In this document: in pieces, positions 24,757 through 33,697 of the stretch
Position numbering within the stretch: position 1 is the first letter of the stretch
Layout of the letters: each line of letters opens with the position of its first letter
Assembly: GCA_018262095.1 (NCBI GenBank)
Contig: JAGTRW010000013.1
Location: forward strand, 62,001-126,000
Source of the DNA: Pseudomonadota bacterium
GTDB taxonomy: Bacteria > Pseudomonadota > Gammaproteobacteria > Burkholderiales > Rhodocyclaceae
Direction: 5' to 3'
DNA length: 64,000 bases
Position numbers and translations under genes: made by a program
The notes under the pieces: model-generated
Database searches by the model: none
What the model saw: the letters and a program-made list of their open reading frames with translations, nothing else
Told to the model about the DNA's origin: nothing

Positions 24757-25756
24757 GCAACGCCATGCCGGGATGGCGAATCATCGCGTACGACGCCTTA
24801 AATCCGTCAAATTGGAACTGCTGCGAAAGTCGAGAGAAGCTGCTTTGGCCGCTGTTCAGGTGTTTAACAATCCAGCGATCACATTTAAGTCTGAAATTTA
24901 TGTGGTCTTGATGGTGATCGCTTGGACATATCTTCTCCATGCTTTCTATCGGGAAAAGAAAATTGACTACCGCTATTTCAAGATTCTGCCAGGGGGTAGG
25001 AAGAAGTTTGATACTACTTCGCGAGGAGCGCAAAAGCACTGGGAGTTGGATCGGTGCTTGAGTTGTGACGGCTCACCCATTGACAAAGACGCTGCCAACA
25101 ATCTTCGATTCCTGATCGAATTGCGTCATGAGATCGAGCATCAAATGACGACTCGAATCGACAATCTGTTGAGCGCCAGATTTCAAGCCTGTTGCCTCAA
25201 CTACAACCTTTACATAAAAAAATTCTTTGGTGAACAGCATGGAATTGATCAGCACTTGTCATTCAGCCTACAGTTTGCCTCGCTGACTGAAGGGCAGGTA
25301 GATGTGCTAGCTGAACATAGCGAACTACCAAAACATATCCAGACTTTTGTTGAAGGATTCGACGGATCTCTGTCTGATGAAGAGTTCAACAGTCCGAAGT
25401 TCGCATATCGCGTCTTATTTGTCGCTAAAACTGCCAACAACAAAGGGCAGGCTGATCGGGTCATCGAATTTATTAAATCTGACTCGAATCTCGCTCATCA
25501 GGTAAATGCTACATACGCATTGATGAAAGATACCGAAAAACCGAAACTATTGCCTTCTCAGATAGTTGAGATGATGAAAGCTGAAGGTTTCCCTAAGTTT
25601 TCGATGCACCACCATAGCCAATTTTGGAAATCGAAGGAAGGCAAGAACCCAAAGCATGGGTTCGGAACAGAGGTCGTCGGAAAGTGGTATTGGTACGATA
25701 AATGGGTAAAAGAGGTGAGAGACCATTGTCAAAATAATCCAGATAAATTTTCCTGA
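24749..25756 (+). CDS. DUF3644 domain-containing protein
   Basis: A 335-residue protein beginning MVEQRHAGMANHRVRRLKS. The DUF3644 pattern is visible: LLRKSREAALAAVQVFNNPAITFKSEIYVVLMVIAWTYLLHAFY, then NNLRFLIELRHEIEHQMT near residues 115-130, reminiscent of HEPN-like helical RNA-associated domains (RxxxxH-type). The start overlaps the yhcG stop and has GAGGGG upstream, so the two genes form a coupled pair. Base composition is lower in G+C than the flanking brx genes, which suggests separate acquisition. The family is frequent near restriction and BREX genes; the biochemical role is unknown. Confidence 0.7.
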   Translation: MVEQRHAGMANHRVRRLKSVKLELLRKSREAALAAVQVFNNPAITFKSEIYVVLMVIAWTYLLHAFYREKKIDYRYFKILPGGRKKFDTTSRGAQKHWELDRCLSCDGSPIDKDAANNLRFLIELRHEIEHQMTTRIDNLLSARFQACCLNYNLYIKKFFGEQHGIDQHLSFSLQFASLTEGQVDVLAEHSELPKHIQTFVEGFDGSLSDEEFNSPKFAYRVLFVAKTANNKGQADRVIEFIKSDSNLAHQVNATYALMKDTEKPKLLPSQIVEMMKAEGFPKFSMHHHSQFWKSKEGKNPKHGFGTEVVGKWYWYDKWVKEVRDHCQNNPDKFS

Positions 25757-25831
25757 CAATGCCCGTTGATTTTCGTTACGAGAAGCGCGGAACAAATAGT
25801 ATGAAGTTGCGGCACAACTGAAAGGCATGAA

Positions 25832-28444
25832 GTGAGCAACCAACGAATTTCCGATGCGATCAAATCACTGTTTGCTGACCAGCCCATCGTTTTTTGGAAC
25901 GACGCTGATGGCGAGTTTTCCGGCACGCTCGAATCCCTCGATTTGCCAGGCGTTCAGGTGATTCGACTCGACCAGACGCCGGCACTGAGGGCCAAGGTAC
26001 TGGTCGAGTCGGCGGGTAAAGGTAAGCGCTGGCTGATCTACGCGCCCAACGAAGAACCCGAGCCGGTCAGCGATTGGCTACTGGATTTGCGTTTGCGATC
26101 GAAAGTGTTCAGGGCAGACTCCGCGTCCATCCTTCTCGAAGACCTTGGGCTGGGTAGCCTTTCCCTGCGTTCGTATTTGAAAGAACGGACTAGGTTCCTC
26201 AAGGCCAAGGATCGGGTCGAACGGCTGCGGCGTTGGACCGAAGCTGCCGACGGACCGGATGATCTGGATCGAAAAATGATTGCGGTACTGGCCCGCGCCG
26301 ATACCCCGGAACCTGCGGTCATATTGCTCAAAGTTCTTTCTGCTCTGGCCGCCGATGGGGCGGTGAATCTGGATGTTTCGCCCAAGCCTTTGCAGGAGAT
26401 CGCGGCCAACGAGTTGGACTTGCCGTTCTGGGAACTGATGGAGCGAGAGTTTGGCTACAAGGATCCGTCGCCGACTCTGCGCGGTTTGTTGTTTGCGCTG
26501 TTGGCGACTGATTTCGTGCGCTCGCTACGCTGCGGCGCGCCGGCGCAACTGGCCCATTTTGTCATCGGGGAGAAATCCAAGGCCGCCAATGCCTCCGTGT
26601 TCGCCAATCGCTGGCGGTCCGACATGGCCAACTATGCGAGTTACGATCTACTGTCCGCCGTGGTGGCCGATGAACTGCATCTGGATCAACTGATCGCGTC
26701 ACTTTCTGCCGACGATCTGGTGGATACCATGACCTTCCAGGTCGTTGAAAAACGCGTGGCCGCTGACCTCAAGGCCCGTATCCTCGCGGGCCACGGTGCG
26801 AACATGGATGCCGTTCGAAGCCTCATTGCCCGTCGTCGGGATGGGCATTGGGCGAATCCGTTGCTGGCCGGGGCGAACGAATCGACTCGGGCATTTTCAG
26901 CATGTGGCGATGCGCTGGTGGCGGCGGCAGACTTCTTCGAGTTGCAGGCAAGCCATGCGCAGGGATTCAGCTTTGCCAATCCGGCCGAGGCATTTTCTGC
27001 CTACCAGGGCGGTTTATATCGCTTCGATCAACTCTACCGTGGCTTCATGCGGGCAGTAGAGATCGTCGAGCCCATGGGCTGGTCGCTGTTGCATGGACTC
27101 AGAGACAAGATCGAGGACGCCTATTCTGGGTGGTTCCTGTCTCAGCTTTCTTCTGCATGGGGCTCGATTGTAGAAGGTCAGGGCGGACTTCTGGCGACGT
27201 GGGCGCTGGATGGAACGGTCAATCAGCAGAATTTCTTCGATCGGATGGTCGCGCCAGCATTTACGGCGGGCAGCAAGCGTGTCTTTGTCGTTATTTCGGA
27301 TGCATTCCGTTACGAGGCCGCCGAGGAGCTGGTTCGCGAACTGAACGGCAAATCGGGGGTGAAGGCTTCGCTCGATACCATGCTTGGCGTTCTGCCCAGC
27401 TATACGACGCTCGGCATGGCCAGCCTGTTGCCTAAAGCGGCGCTAGCCTATAAAACAAACGCCAATCTTGACGTGACGGCCGACGGCATGCCGACCGCTA
27501 CACTGGAACAGCGATCGGCGGTATTGGCGCGCTTTGGTGGTGTCGCCATCAAGCGTGAAGATTTGATGGAATTGGGGCGCAACAAGGGCCGGGAGTACAT
27601 CCAGCCGCACAAGCTGATCTATGTCTATCACGATCTGATCGACATGATTGGCGACAAGCAGGCATCGGAAACCAAAACGTTCCAAGCGGTCACGGACGCC
27701 ATCCGCGAACTGGCGGAAACGGTCAATTTCATCGTCAAAAGCCTGAACGGCTCCACTGTATTCCTGACGGCTGACCACGGCTTTCTCTATCAGGAATCGG
27801 CGATGTCCGAGGCGGATCGCTCTAAACTTGAAGCCGAGCCGGCAGGCGCCATCAAAGCGAAAAAGCGCTATCTGTTGGGGCGTGGCTTGGGCACGAATCC
27901 GAAAGCCTGGTCCGGAAATACGTCGCTCACCGCGGGGACCGGAACGGGTACTGAAAGCGTTGATTTCTGGGTGCCAAAGGGGGCAGCGAGATTCCATTTT
28001 TCGGGAGGCGCCCGCTTCGTTCATGGTAGCGCGATGCCTCAGGAAATCGTCGTGCCGGTGATTTCCGTCAAGGAAAGCGAATCCGAGAAGACGAGGATCA
28101 AGACGGTCGAAGTCAGCCTTCTGGGGTCCAGCAATAAGGTAGTGACCAACAAGCAGCGTTTCGAGCTGATTCAGACCGAGGCGGTGAGCGAGCGGGTCTT
28201 GCCGGTGACGCTGGCGGTATCGCTGCGCGACGGCGAGTCATTGATCAGCGATGAGCAGATGGTGACTTTTGATAGCCCGTCACAACTGTTGGACGAGCGC
28301 AAGAAATCGGTGATCCTGACCATCGCCTCGGGCACCTACGACCGCAACAGGGATTATTTCCTTGTGGTGCGCGACGTGAAGACCAAGGCCGAGGCATGGC
28401 GGGCGGCGGTCAAAGTTGATCTGGCATTCAGCAACGATTTTTAG
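25832..28444 (+). CDS. pglZ: BREX alkaline phosphatase-superfamily protein PglZ
   Basis: PglZ is a core BREX component with an alkaline phosphatase/sulfatase-like fold. The 870-residue product carries the metal-site motif VFVVISDAFRYEAAEEL near residue 485 and TVFLTADHGFLYQ near residue 645, both characteristic of the superfamily. The N-terminal 450 residues are the BREX-specific part. The start is GTG 25832, without a strong ribosome binding site. A 75-base gap separates it from the DUF3644 gene, and brxL follows after 11 bases. It marks the return to core BREX genes after the accessory cassette. Confidence 0.95.
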   Translation: MSNQRISDAIKSLFADQPIVFWNDADGEFSGTLESLDLPGVQVIRLDQTPALRAKVLVESAGKGKRWLIYAPNEEPEPVSDWLLDLRLRSKVFRADSASILLEDLGLGSLSLRSYLKERTRFLKAKDRVERLRRWTEAADGPDDLDRKMIAVLARADTPEPAVILLKVLSALAADGAVNLDVSPKPLQEIAANELDLPFWELMEREFGYKDPSPTLRGLLFALLATDFVRSLRCGAPAQLAHFVIGEKSKAANASVFANRWRSDMANYASYDLLSAVVADELHLDQLIASLSADDLVDTMTFQVVEKRVAADLKARILAGHGANMDAVRSLIARRRDGHWANPLLAGANESTRAFSACGDALVAAADFFELQASHAQGFSFANPAEAFSAYQGGLYRFDQLYRGFMRAVEIVEPMGWSLLHGLRDKIEDAYSGWFLSQLSSAWGSIVEGQGGLLATWALDGTVNQQNFFDRMVAPAFTAGSKRVFVVISDAFRYEAAEELVRELNGKSGVKASLDTMLGVLPSYTTLGMASLLPKAALAYKTNANLDVTADGMPTATLEQRSAVLARFGGVAIKREDLMELGRNKGREYIQPHKLIYVYHDLIDMIGDKQASETKTFQAVTDAIRELAETVNFIVKSLNGSTVFLTADHGFLYQESAMSEADRSKLEAEPAGAIKAKKRYLLGRGLGTNPKAWSGNTSLTAGTGTGTESVDFWVPKGAARFHFSGGARFVHGSAMPQEIVVPVISVKESESEKTRIKTVEVSLLGSSNKVVTNKQRFELIQTEAVSERVLPVTLAVSLRDGESLISDEQMVTFDSPSQLLDERKKSVILTIASGTYDRNRDYFLVVRDVKTKAEAWRAAVKVDLAFSNDF

Positions 28445-28455
28445 GATTCGGCAGC

Positions 28456-30513
28456 ATGGACAACACAGTGGAAGAAGAGGCCAGTCCGGCGCTCGATACG
28501 GACCTCGACAAGTTGCTCACGGAGCGCTTCGCCGGTCGTGTGGTGCGCAAGGACCTGACCAAGTTGATCAAGGAAGGCGCGAACGTCCCCGTCTATGTCC
28601 TTGAGTACCTGCTGGGGATGTACTGCGCGTCGTCGGACGACGATACGATTCGTTCCGGCATGGAGACCGTCAAGCAAATCCTCACCGAAAATTTCGTTCG
28701 GCCGGATGAGGCGGAGAAGGTCAAGAGCAAGATCCGTGAGAGCGGTTCGTTCAAGGTGATTGATAAGGTCACCGTCAGGCTCAACGAAACCCGCAACGTT
28801 TATGAGGCACTGCTTTCGAATCTTGGCATCAAGAATGCCGAGATTTCAGACGGCTATGTTCGTCAATTCGAGAAGCTGCTGGTCGGTGGCATCTGGTGCA
28901 TCATCACGATCCAGTACCGCTTTGAAGAGAACAGGAAGGGATCTCCCTTTGTGATTTCGGACTTGAAGCCGATCCAGATGCCCAATATGGATATGGCCGA
29001 ACTGTTCGAAGCGCGCAAGGGATTCACGGAGGCGCAGTGGATCGATGCGCTGCTGCGCTCAACCGGAATGGAGCCGACCTGTTTCAAGGAGCGCGCCAAA
29101 TGGCATCTGCTGGCGCGCATGATTCCGCTGGTTGAAAACAACTACAACCTGTGCGAACTCGGCCCCCGAGGCACGGGCAAGAGCCATATCTACAAGGAAA
29201 TCAGTCCCAACTCGATTCTGATTTCCGGTGGGCAGACGACGGTCGCCAACCTCTTTTACAACATGGCTTCGCGCAAGGTCGGGCTGGTTGGATTGTGGGA
29301 TACGGTGGCTTTTGATGAAGTGGCCGGCATCAACTTCAAGGACCACGATGGCATCCAGATCATGAAGGACTACATGGCCAGCGGGTCTTTCTCGCGCGGT
29401 CGCGAGTCGATCAATGCCAGCGCCGCCATGGTTTTTGTCGGCAACCTGCCGCAGGGGCAGTCCGTCGAGTCGCTGGTAAAGACGAGCCACCTCTTTGCGC
29501 CCTTCCCGGACGAGATGATCGATTCGGCATTCTTTGATCGTTTCCACGCGTATATCCCCGGCTGGGAAATCCCGAAAATGCGGCCGGAGTTTTTTACCAA
29601 CCAGTACGGCTTGATCGTCGATTATCTGGCCGAATGGCTGAGGGAAATGCGGAAGCGCAGTTTCGCCGATGCCGTAGACAAGTGGTTCAAGCTGGGAAAC
29701 AACCTCAACCAGCGCGACACGATCGCGGTGCGTCGCACCGTTTCTGGCTTGTTGAAGCTGATCTACCCCGATGGCGAGTACAGCAAGGATGCGGTCAGAA
29801 GATGCCTCGAGTACGCGCTTGAAACCCGGCGACGCGTGAAGGAACAGTTGAAGAAAATCGGCGGCATGGAGTTCTACGACGTCCATTTTTCCTATATCGA
29901 CCTTGAGGATCAGCAGGAGCGGTTCATCAACGTGCCGGAGCAGGGCGGTGGTGGATTGATTCCAGAGGGGCGCCCCAACCCCGGAATTCTGCACACCATC
30001 ACCATTGGCGCCAACGGTATGCCCGGTGTCTATCGCATGGAGATCCAGACGATTGCGGGCGGCGGGAAGCTGTCGGTATCGGGCCAGCTTTCGCGTGAGC
30101 CTGTTCGTGTGGCCTTCGACTATTTCAAGGCCAATGCCTCGCGGGTCAGCGCGTCGATTCATCCGACCGAGAAGGACTTCCACCTGCATCTGGTCGAATT
30201 GCAAAATACCGGCAACCCAGGGGCTCTGACGCTCGCCAGCCTGATTGTCCTATGTTCGGCAGCCTTAGGTAAGCCGATGCAAAGCCAGATGGTCGTGATG
30301 GGTGACATGAGTCTTGGCGGCACGATCACGCAAGCGCGAAATCTGGCCGAGAGTCTTCAGGTGGCATTTGATGCAGGGGCCAAGCGAATCTTGCTGCCAA
30401 TGTCGAGCGTGACGGATTTGCCCTCGGTGCCCGGAGAACTGTTCGCCAAGTTCCAGACCAGCTTTTATTCAGATCCGGTAGATGCTGTGTTCAAGGCTCT
30501 TGGTGTGGAGTAG
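28456..30513 (+). CDS. brxL: BREX protein BrxL (Lon-like AAA+ protein)
   Basis: BrxL is the last gene of type I BREX operons and is required for phage restriction. It has an AAA+ core resembling MCM-type motors and a Lon-like C-terminal domain. The 685-residue product has Walker A GPRGTGKS at residues 236-243, a Walker B-like VAFDEV near residue 287 and GNLPQGQS after it. The C-terminal Lon-like fold shows NPGALTLASLIVLCSAALGKPMQSQMVVMGDMSLGG. I do not see the GPSAG serine box of active Lon proteases, so proteolysis should not be assumed. A probable fic promoter begins 75 bases downstream. Confidence 0.95.
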   Translation: MDNTVEEEASPALDTDLDKLLTERFAGRVVRKDLTKLIKEGANVPVYVLEYLLGMYCASSDDDTIRSGMETVKQILTENFVRPDEAEKVKSKIRESGSFKVIDKVTVRLNETRNVYEALLSNLGIKNAEISDGYVRQFEKLLVGGIWCIITIQYRFEENRKGSPFVISDLKPIQMPNMDMAELFEARKGFTEAQWIDALLRSTGMEPTCFKERAKWHLLARMIPLVENNYNLCELGPRGTGKSHIYKEISPNSILISGGQTTVANLFYNMASRKVGLVGLWDTVAFDEVAGINFKDHDGIQIMKDYMASGSFSRGRESINASAAMVFVGNLPQGQSVESLVKTSHLFAPFPDEMIDSAFFDRFHAYIPGWEIPKMRPEFFTNQYGLIVDYLAEWLREMRKRSFADAVDKWFKLGNNLNQRDTIAVRRTVSGLLKLIYPDGEYSKDAVRRCLEYALETRRRVKEQLKKIGGMEFYDVHFSYIDLEDQQERFINVPEQGGGGLIPEGRPNPGILHTITIGANGMPGVYRMEIQTIAGGGKLSVSGQLSREPVRVAFDYFKANASRVSASIHPTEKDFHLHLVELQNTGNPGALTLASLIVLCSAALGKPMQSQMVVMGDMSLGGTITQARNLAESLQVAFDAGAKRILLPMSSVTDLPSVPGELFAKFQTSFYSDPVDAVFKALGVE

Positions 30514-30588
30514 AAGAGTCGCCTGGATTACAGGATATCCTTGCGGCGAATTTTCGCCATAAACACCGCATTTGGCGCGGCGATTGGC

Positions 30589-30617
30589 TTGTCTGAGCGG
30601 AGAAAACGGCCCATAAT
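30589..30617 (+). promoter_or_regulatory. Strong sigma70-type promoter for a leaderless fic transcript
   Basis: TTGTCT (30589-30594) and CATAAT (30612-30617) are separated by 17 bases. The -10 box ends only 6 bases before the fic ATG at 30624, so the expected transcription start coincides with the start codon. No ribosome binding site is present, consistent with leaderless translation. Confidence 0.65.
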
Positions 30618-30623
30618 CGCCGC

Positions 30624-31748
30624 ATGAAATACGGTGATTACAAGTACATCTGGCAGGCTCCGGACTGGCCAGACTGGCGCTACGACCTGGCGGTTCTGGC
30701 CGGGCCATTGGCCGACGTCAGCCGGGCGCAGGGCGTCTTGATCGGGCGGCTGACCGACGTGAGCGCGGCACTGCGCGACCAGGCCAGTCTTGTTGCGTTG
30801 ACCGAGGATGTCGTTAAAACCAGCGAGATCGAGGGCGAGCAGCTGAATGTCGCGTCGGTGCGCTCCAGTATCGCCCGTCGCCTGGGCGTGGACATCGGTG
30901 CGCTGGCACCGGTCGATCGGAACGTGGAGGGCGTGGTCGAGATGGTGGTCGATGCGACGGCCAATTGCCATCTACCGATTTCACGCGAGCGTTTGTTTGC
31001 TTGGCATGCCGCGCTGTTCCCGACGGGTTACTCGGGGCTTTCCAAAATCAAGGTCGCTGGCTGGCGTGATGATGCCAGTGGACCGATGCAGGTTGTGTCC
31101 GGTCCCATGGGGCGGCAAAAGGTGCATTTCGAGGCGCCGCCGACGCAGCGTCTCGAAATCGAAACAGCGCGGTTTCTCAACTGGTTGAATGGCGATAGTG
31201 GCGAGCCGCCGCTACTCAAGGCCGGCCTGGGGCATCTCTGGTTCGTCACCTTGCATCCCTTTGACGATGGCAACGGGCGGATTGCCCGGGCGGTTGGCGA
31301 CCTTCTGCTGGCGCGGGCGGACGGCAGTTCGCAACGGTTCTACAGTCTGTCGGCGCAGATTCAGCGGGAGCGCAAGGCCTACTACGACATCCTGGAACGG
31401 ACCCAGAAAGGGACGCTGGATGTCACCGCGTGGCTGGCCTGGTTCCTCGATAGCCTGCTCCGGGCGGTCGATCAAGCCCAGCACACGCTGGATGCGGTTT
31501 TGGTCAAGGCGCGTTTCTGGCAGCGCCTGGCAGCGATCGCATTGAACGAAAGGCAGGTGAAGTTGCTCAACCGACTGCTGGACGGCTTCGAGGGCAAACT
31601 GACCAACAGCAAGTGGGCAGCCATGGCCAAGTGCTCGCCGGATACGGCGCTACGCGACATCAACGATTTACTTTCGCGCGGCGTGCTGCAAAAAACAGCC
31701 GCGGGCGGGCGCAGCACCAGCTATAAGCTGAACGATCCGGGCAGCTGA
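30624..31748 (+). CDS. Fic family protein with DUF4172 domain
   Basis: Fic proteins transfer AMP (or other phosphate-linked groups) to target proteins. The 374-residue product begins with a DUF4172 domain (YKYIWQAPDWPDWRYD) and has a class II-like inhibitory helix motif TSEIEG at residues 66-71, which matches (S/T)xxxE(G/N). The catalytic Fic loop HPFDDGNGRIAR lies at residues 211-222, complete and apparently active. A winged-helix C terminus (NSKWAAMAKCSPDTALRDINDLLSRGVL) follows. Presence of the inhibitory glutamate suggests an auto-inhibited enzyme. It is the last gene of the island and is probably transcribed independently of BREX. Confidence 0.92.
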   Translation: MKYGDYKYIWQAPDWPDWRYDLAVLAGPLADVSRAQGVLIGRLTDVSAALRDQASLVALTEDVVKTSEIEGEQLNVASVRSSIARRLGVDIGALAPVDRNVEGVVEMVVDATANCHLPISRERLFAWHAALFPTGYSGLSKIKVAGWRDDASGPMQVVSGPMGRQKVHFEAPPTQRLEIETARFLNWLNGDSGEPPLLKAGLGHLWFVTLHPFDDGNGRIARAVGDLLLARADGSSQRFYSLSAQIQRERKAYYDILERTQKGTLDVTAWLAWFLDSLLRAVDQAQHTLDAVLVKARFWQRLAAIALNERQVKLLNRLLDGFEGKLTNSKWAAMAKCSPDTALRDINDLLSRGVLQKTAAGGRSTSYKLNDPGS

Positions 31749-31828
31749 ATGGATCCGCCATCTGAGGCGGCGCAAGAGTAAAGGTGCACGATCTCGTCCC
31801 ATGAAATCCACTACAAGCCCGCCCTCTA

Positions 31829-31853
31829 TGGGTAGCTGGGTGGGTAGCCAGAG
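31829..31853. repeat. Right-end repeats related to the left integrase arm sites
   Basis: TGGGTAGCTGGG (31829-31840) and TGGGTAGCCAGAG (31841-31853) lie head to tail. They share the TRGGTAGC core and 12-bp spacing with the three repeats at 6344-6379. They are 69 bases from the candidate attR. Confidence 0.5.
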
Positions 31854-31921
31854 CGAGCCGTGAAGTAAGTATCGGTTGCAAGTTATTGATTCATAACGGC
31901 AGGTTTTCGATGCCCGGCCTA

Positions 31922-31943
31922 TACGACATCGTGCTGCTGTGAG
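31922..31943. other. Candidate attR: orphan copy of the rng terminal codons
   Basis: This reads Y-D-I-V-L-L-stop in one frame and matches the rng 3' end at 19 of 22 bases, but upstream codons do not resemble rng. It marks where the original rng 3' end was displaced. The YDIVLL ending fits what I recall of RNase G C termini in related bacteria, so this may be the native terminus. Confidence 0.6.
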
Positions 31944-32066
31944 TCGGGGCTTGGGGTTAAGCGCTTGCTATTCCAGGGGTATTTTTTTTGGAAAGCCGTT
32001 CCAAACGCGGTTTTTGAAGGAAAATCTGCGCTGACAAAACCCTGCTGACGATAGTGATTAATTGCC

Positions 32067-33689
32067 ATGAAGACCAATCTGCCGATCACCAACACCGAAG
32101 TGCCTTTCCCGAAAGGGCACTACATCGTTTCACGTACCGACCTCAAGGGAATCACCACCTACGTCAATGACACCTTCGTCGCGATCAGCGGCTTTTCGCG
32201 TGACGAGCTGATCGGCAAGAACCATAACGTGATCCGCCATCCGGACATGCTGCCCGGCGCTTTCGCGTGGCTCTGGGAGACCATCAAGCAGGGACGGCCG
32301 TGGCGCGGCATCGTCAAGAACCGCTGCAAGAACGGCGACTTTTACTGGGTCGACGCGCTGATCGTTCCGGTCCTCAAGGGCGGCGAGATCACCGGCTACA
32401 TGTCGGTGCGCACCGAACCGACCCGGCAGCAGGTGGCCGACGCCGAGGCCTTCTATCAGAAGCTCAAGGCGGGGCGCGCGTCGCTTCCCAGGACGCCGTT
32501 CTGGAAGCGCGTCTCGCTCAAGGCCAAGCTCAACGGTCTGGTCTTCTTGCTGCTCGCCATGCAGGTCGGCGGCGTGGTCGTCCACCAGTTCGATTCGTCG
32601 CTCGGCGTTCCCGCCGCAGTGACCGATGTGCTGCTGCAGGTTTTCGGCGCTGCCAGCATTGCCGCCAGCATCGCGCTGCTGTTCACGCAGCGCCAGGTGT
32701 TGACCATCATCGGTCGCATCGTCGGCCGTCTCGACAATATTGCGCAGGGCGAGCTGACCGACGAGATACCGCTCATCCGCGAGGACGAACTGGGCAAGCT
32801 CAACGATGCGCTGGTCACCATGCAGACTCACCTCAAGGCAATGATGGCCGAGATCTCCGAGTCGGCCGACCTGATGGGCGACAGCGCGCAGGTGCTGAGC
32901 GGCGAGATGGAAAACACGCGGCGGGTGACGCAGGCCCAGTCCGATGCGGTGAGCGGCATTGCGTCGGCAGTCGAACAGCTGGTCGCTTCGGTCAACGAGA
33001 TCGCCGACAGCGCGCAGCGCTCGACGCAGGCGGTCGAGGCCTCGCACGGCTTGCTCGGCGAAGCGTCTTCGAGCATGGCGCAGAGCCTGACGGCGACGGC
33101 CAGCGTGGTGGCGACGGTCGGCGACGCCGGTCGGACGATGGCCGATCTGTCGCAGTCGATCCTGGCGATCGACCGCGTCAGCCATGTGATCCGCGGCATC
33201 GCCGATCAGACCAACCTGCTGGCGCTCAACGCGGCGATCGAAGCGGCGCGCGCCGGCGAGGCGGGGCGCGGCTTTGCGGTGGTCGCCGACGAGGTCAGGA
33301 AGCTCGCCGAGCAGTCGAGTACGCAGACCGTCGAAATCACGGCCAGCGTCCAGGAGATTCAACGCGTCACGCAAATCGCGTTGTCGACCATGGAATCGGC
33401 GGGGACGCATGTCGCCAGCACCGACGCGGCGATGGCTGTCGCGCGCAGCGGGCTCGATTCGGTGGCGCGGCACGGCGAGGAAGTGGCGTCGATTTCGCAG
33501 CATATTTCCGAAGGAACGCGCCAGCAGGCGGCCGCCGGCAATGAAATCGCCAGCCAGGTCGAGGGCATCGTCGCCGGCATCGAGCAGACGACCGCGGCGA
33601 TTGACGGCGTCACCGAACGAACGGTGCATATGAAAGCGGGCGCTGCGAGCCTGCGGCAATTGATCGGCTACTTCCACTTCATCCGCTGA
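32067..33689 (+). CDS. Aer-like methyl-accepting chemotaxis protein with PAS domain
   Basis: A 540-residue receptor expected to sense redox or oxygen through an N-terminal PAS domain (residues about 20-120: [39 protein letters not shown]-like, [19 protein letters not shown]), as in Aer. Two membrane segments follow near 157-175 and 190-208 with almost no periplasmic loop, then a HAMP region and the signalling hairpin with [40 protein letters not shown] near residues 375-415. The cofactor cannot be read from the sequence. The gene stands alone just outside the island's right end. Confidence 0.92.
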   Translation: MKTNLPITNTEVPFPKGHYIVSRTDLKGITTYVNDTFVAISGFSRDELIGKNHNVIRHPDMLPGAFAWLWETIKQGRPWRGIVKNRCKNGDFYWVDALIVPVLKGGEITGYMSVRTEPTRQQVADAEAFYQKLKAGRASLPRTPFWKRVSLKAKLNGLVFLLLAMQVGGVVVHQFDSSLGVPAAVTDVLLQVFGAASIAASIALLFTQRQVLTIIGRIVGRLDNIAQGELTDEIPLIREDELGKLNDALVTMQTHLKAMMAEISESADLMGDSAQVLSGEMENTRRVTQAQSDAVSGIASAVEQLVASVNEIADSAQRSTQAVEASHGLLGEASSSMAQSLTATASVVATVGDAGRTMADLSQSILAIDRVSHVIRGIADQTNLLALNAAIEAARAGEAGRGFAVVADEVRKLAEQSSTQTVEITASVQEIQRVTQIALSTMESAGTHVASTDAAMAVARSGLDSVARHGEEVASISQHISEGTRQQAAAGNEIASQVEGIVAGIEQTTAAIDGVTERTVHMKAGAASLRQLIGYFHFIR

Positions 33690-33697
33690 GCGGCGCG

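Larger units (their letters stand above)
6205..31943. mobile_element. Genomic island carrying BREX, integrated at the 3' end of rng
   Basis: The left end lies in the rng terminal codons (6205-6226). The right end holds a 22-bp copy with 19 matches (31922-31943) that reads YDIVLL then stop in frame, with no rng sequence before it. A tyrosine integrase gene is the first gene inside the left end, reading inward. Direct repeats related to TGGTAGCT occur inside both ends. Contents are two recombinases, a BREX operon with inserted accessory genes, a Fic gene and decayed remnants. No conjugation or phage structural genes were seen, so mobility would depend on the integrase and a helper. The boundaries are inferred from the duplication. 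Confidence 0.75.
31749..32066. other. Right end of the island and junction with the chromosome
   Basis: This gene-free stretch holds the TGGGTAGC repeats (31829-31853), the candidate attR (31922-31943) and then chromosomal DNA leading to the chemotaxis receptor. After attR, a TTGGAAAGCCGTTCCAA palindrome lies near 31988. No small gene is evident. Confidence 0.5.

Noticed and set aside
30241-30513. Active Lon-type protease in BrxL
   Set aside because: The C-terminal region is Lon-like, but the usual GPSAG serine box is not present, so protease activity is not claimed.
31749-32066. Search for a tRNA gene as attachment site at the island ends
   Set aside because: No tRNA-like T-arm or acceptor sequence at either end; the duplicated rng terminus explains the boundary better.
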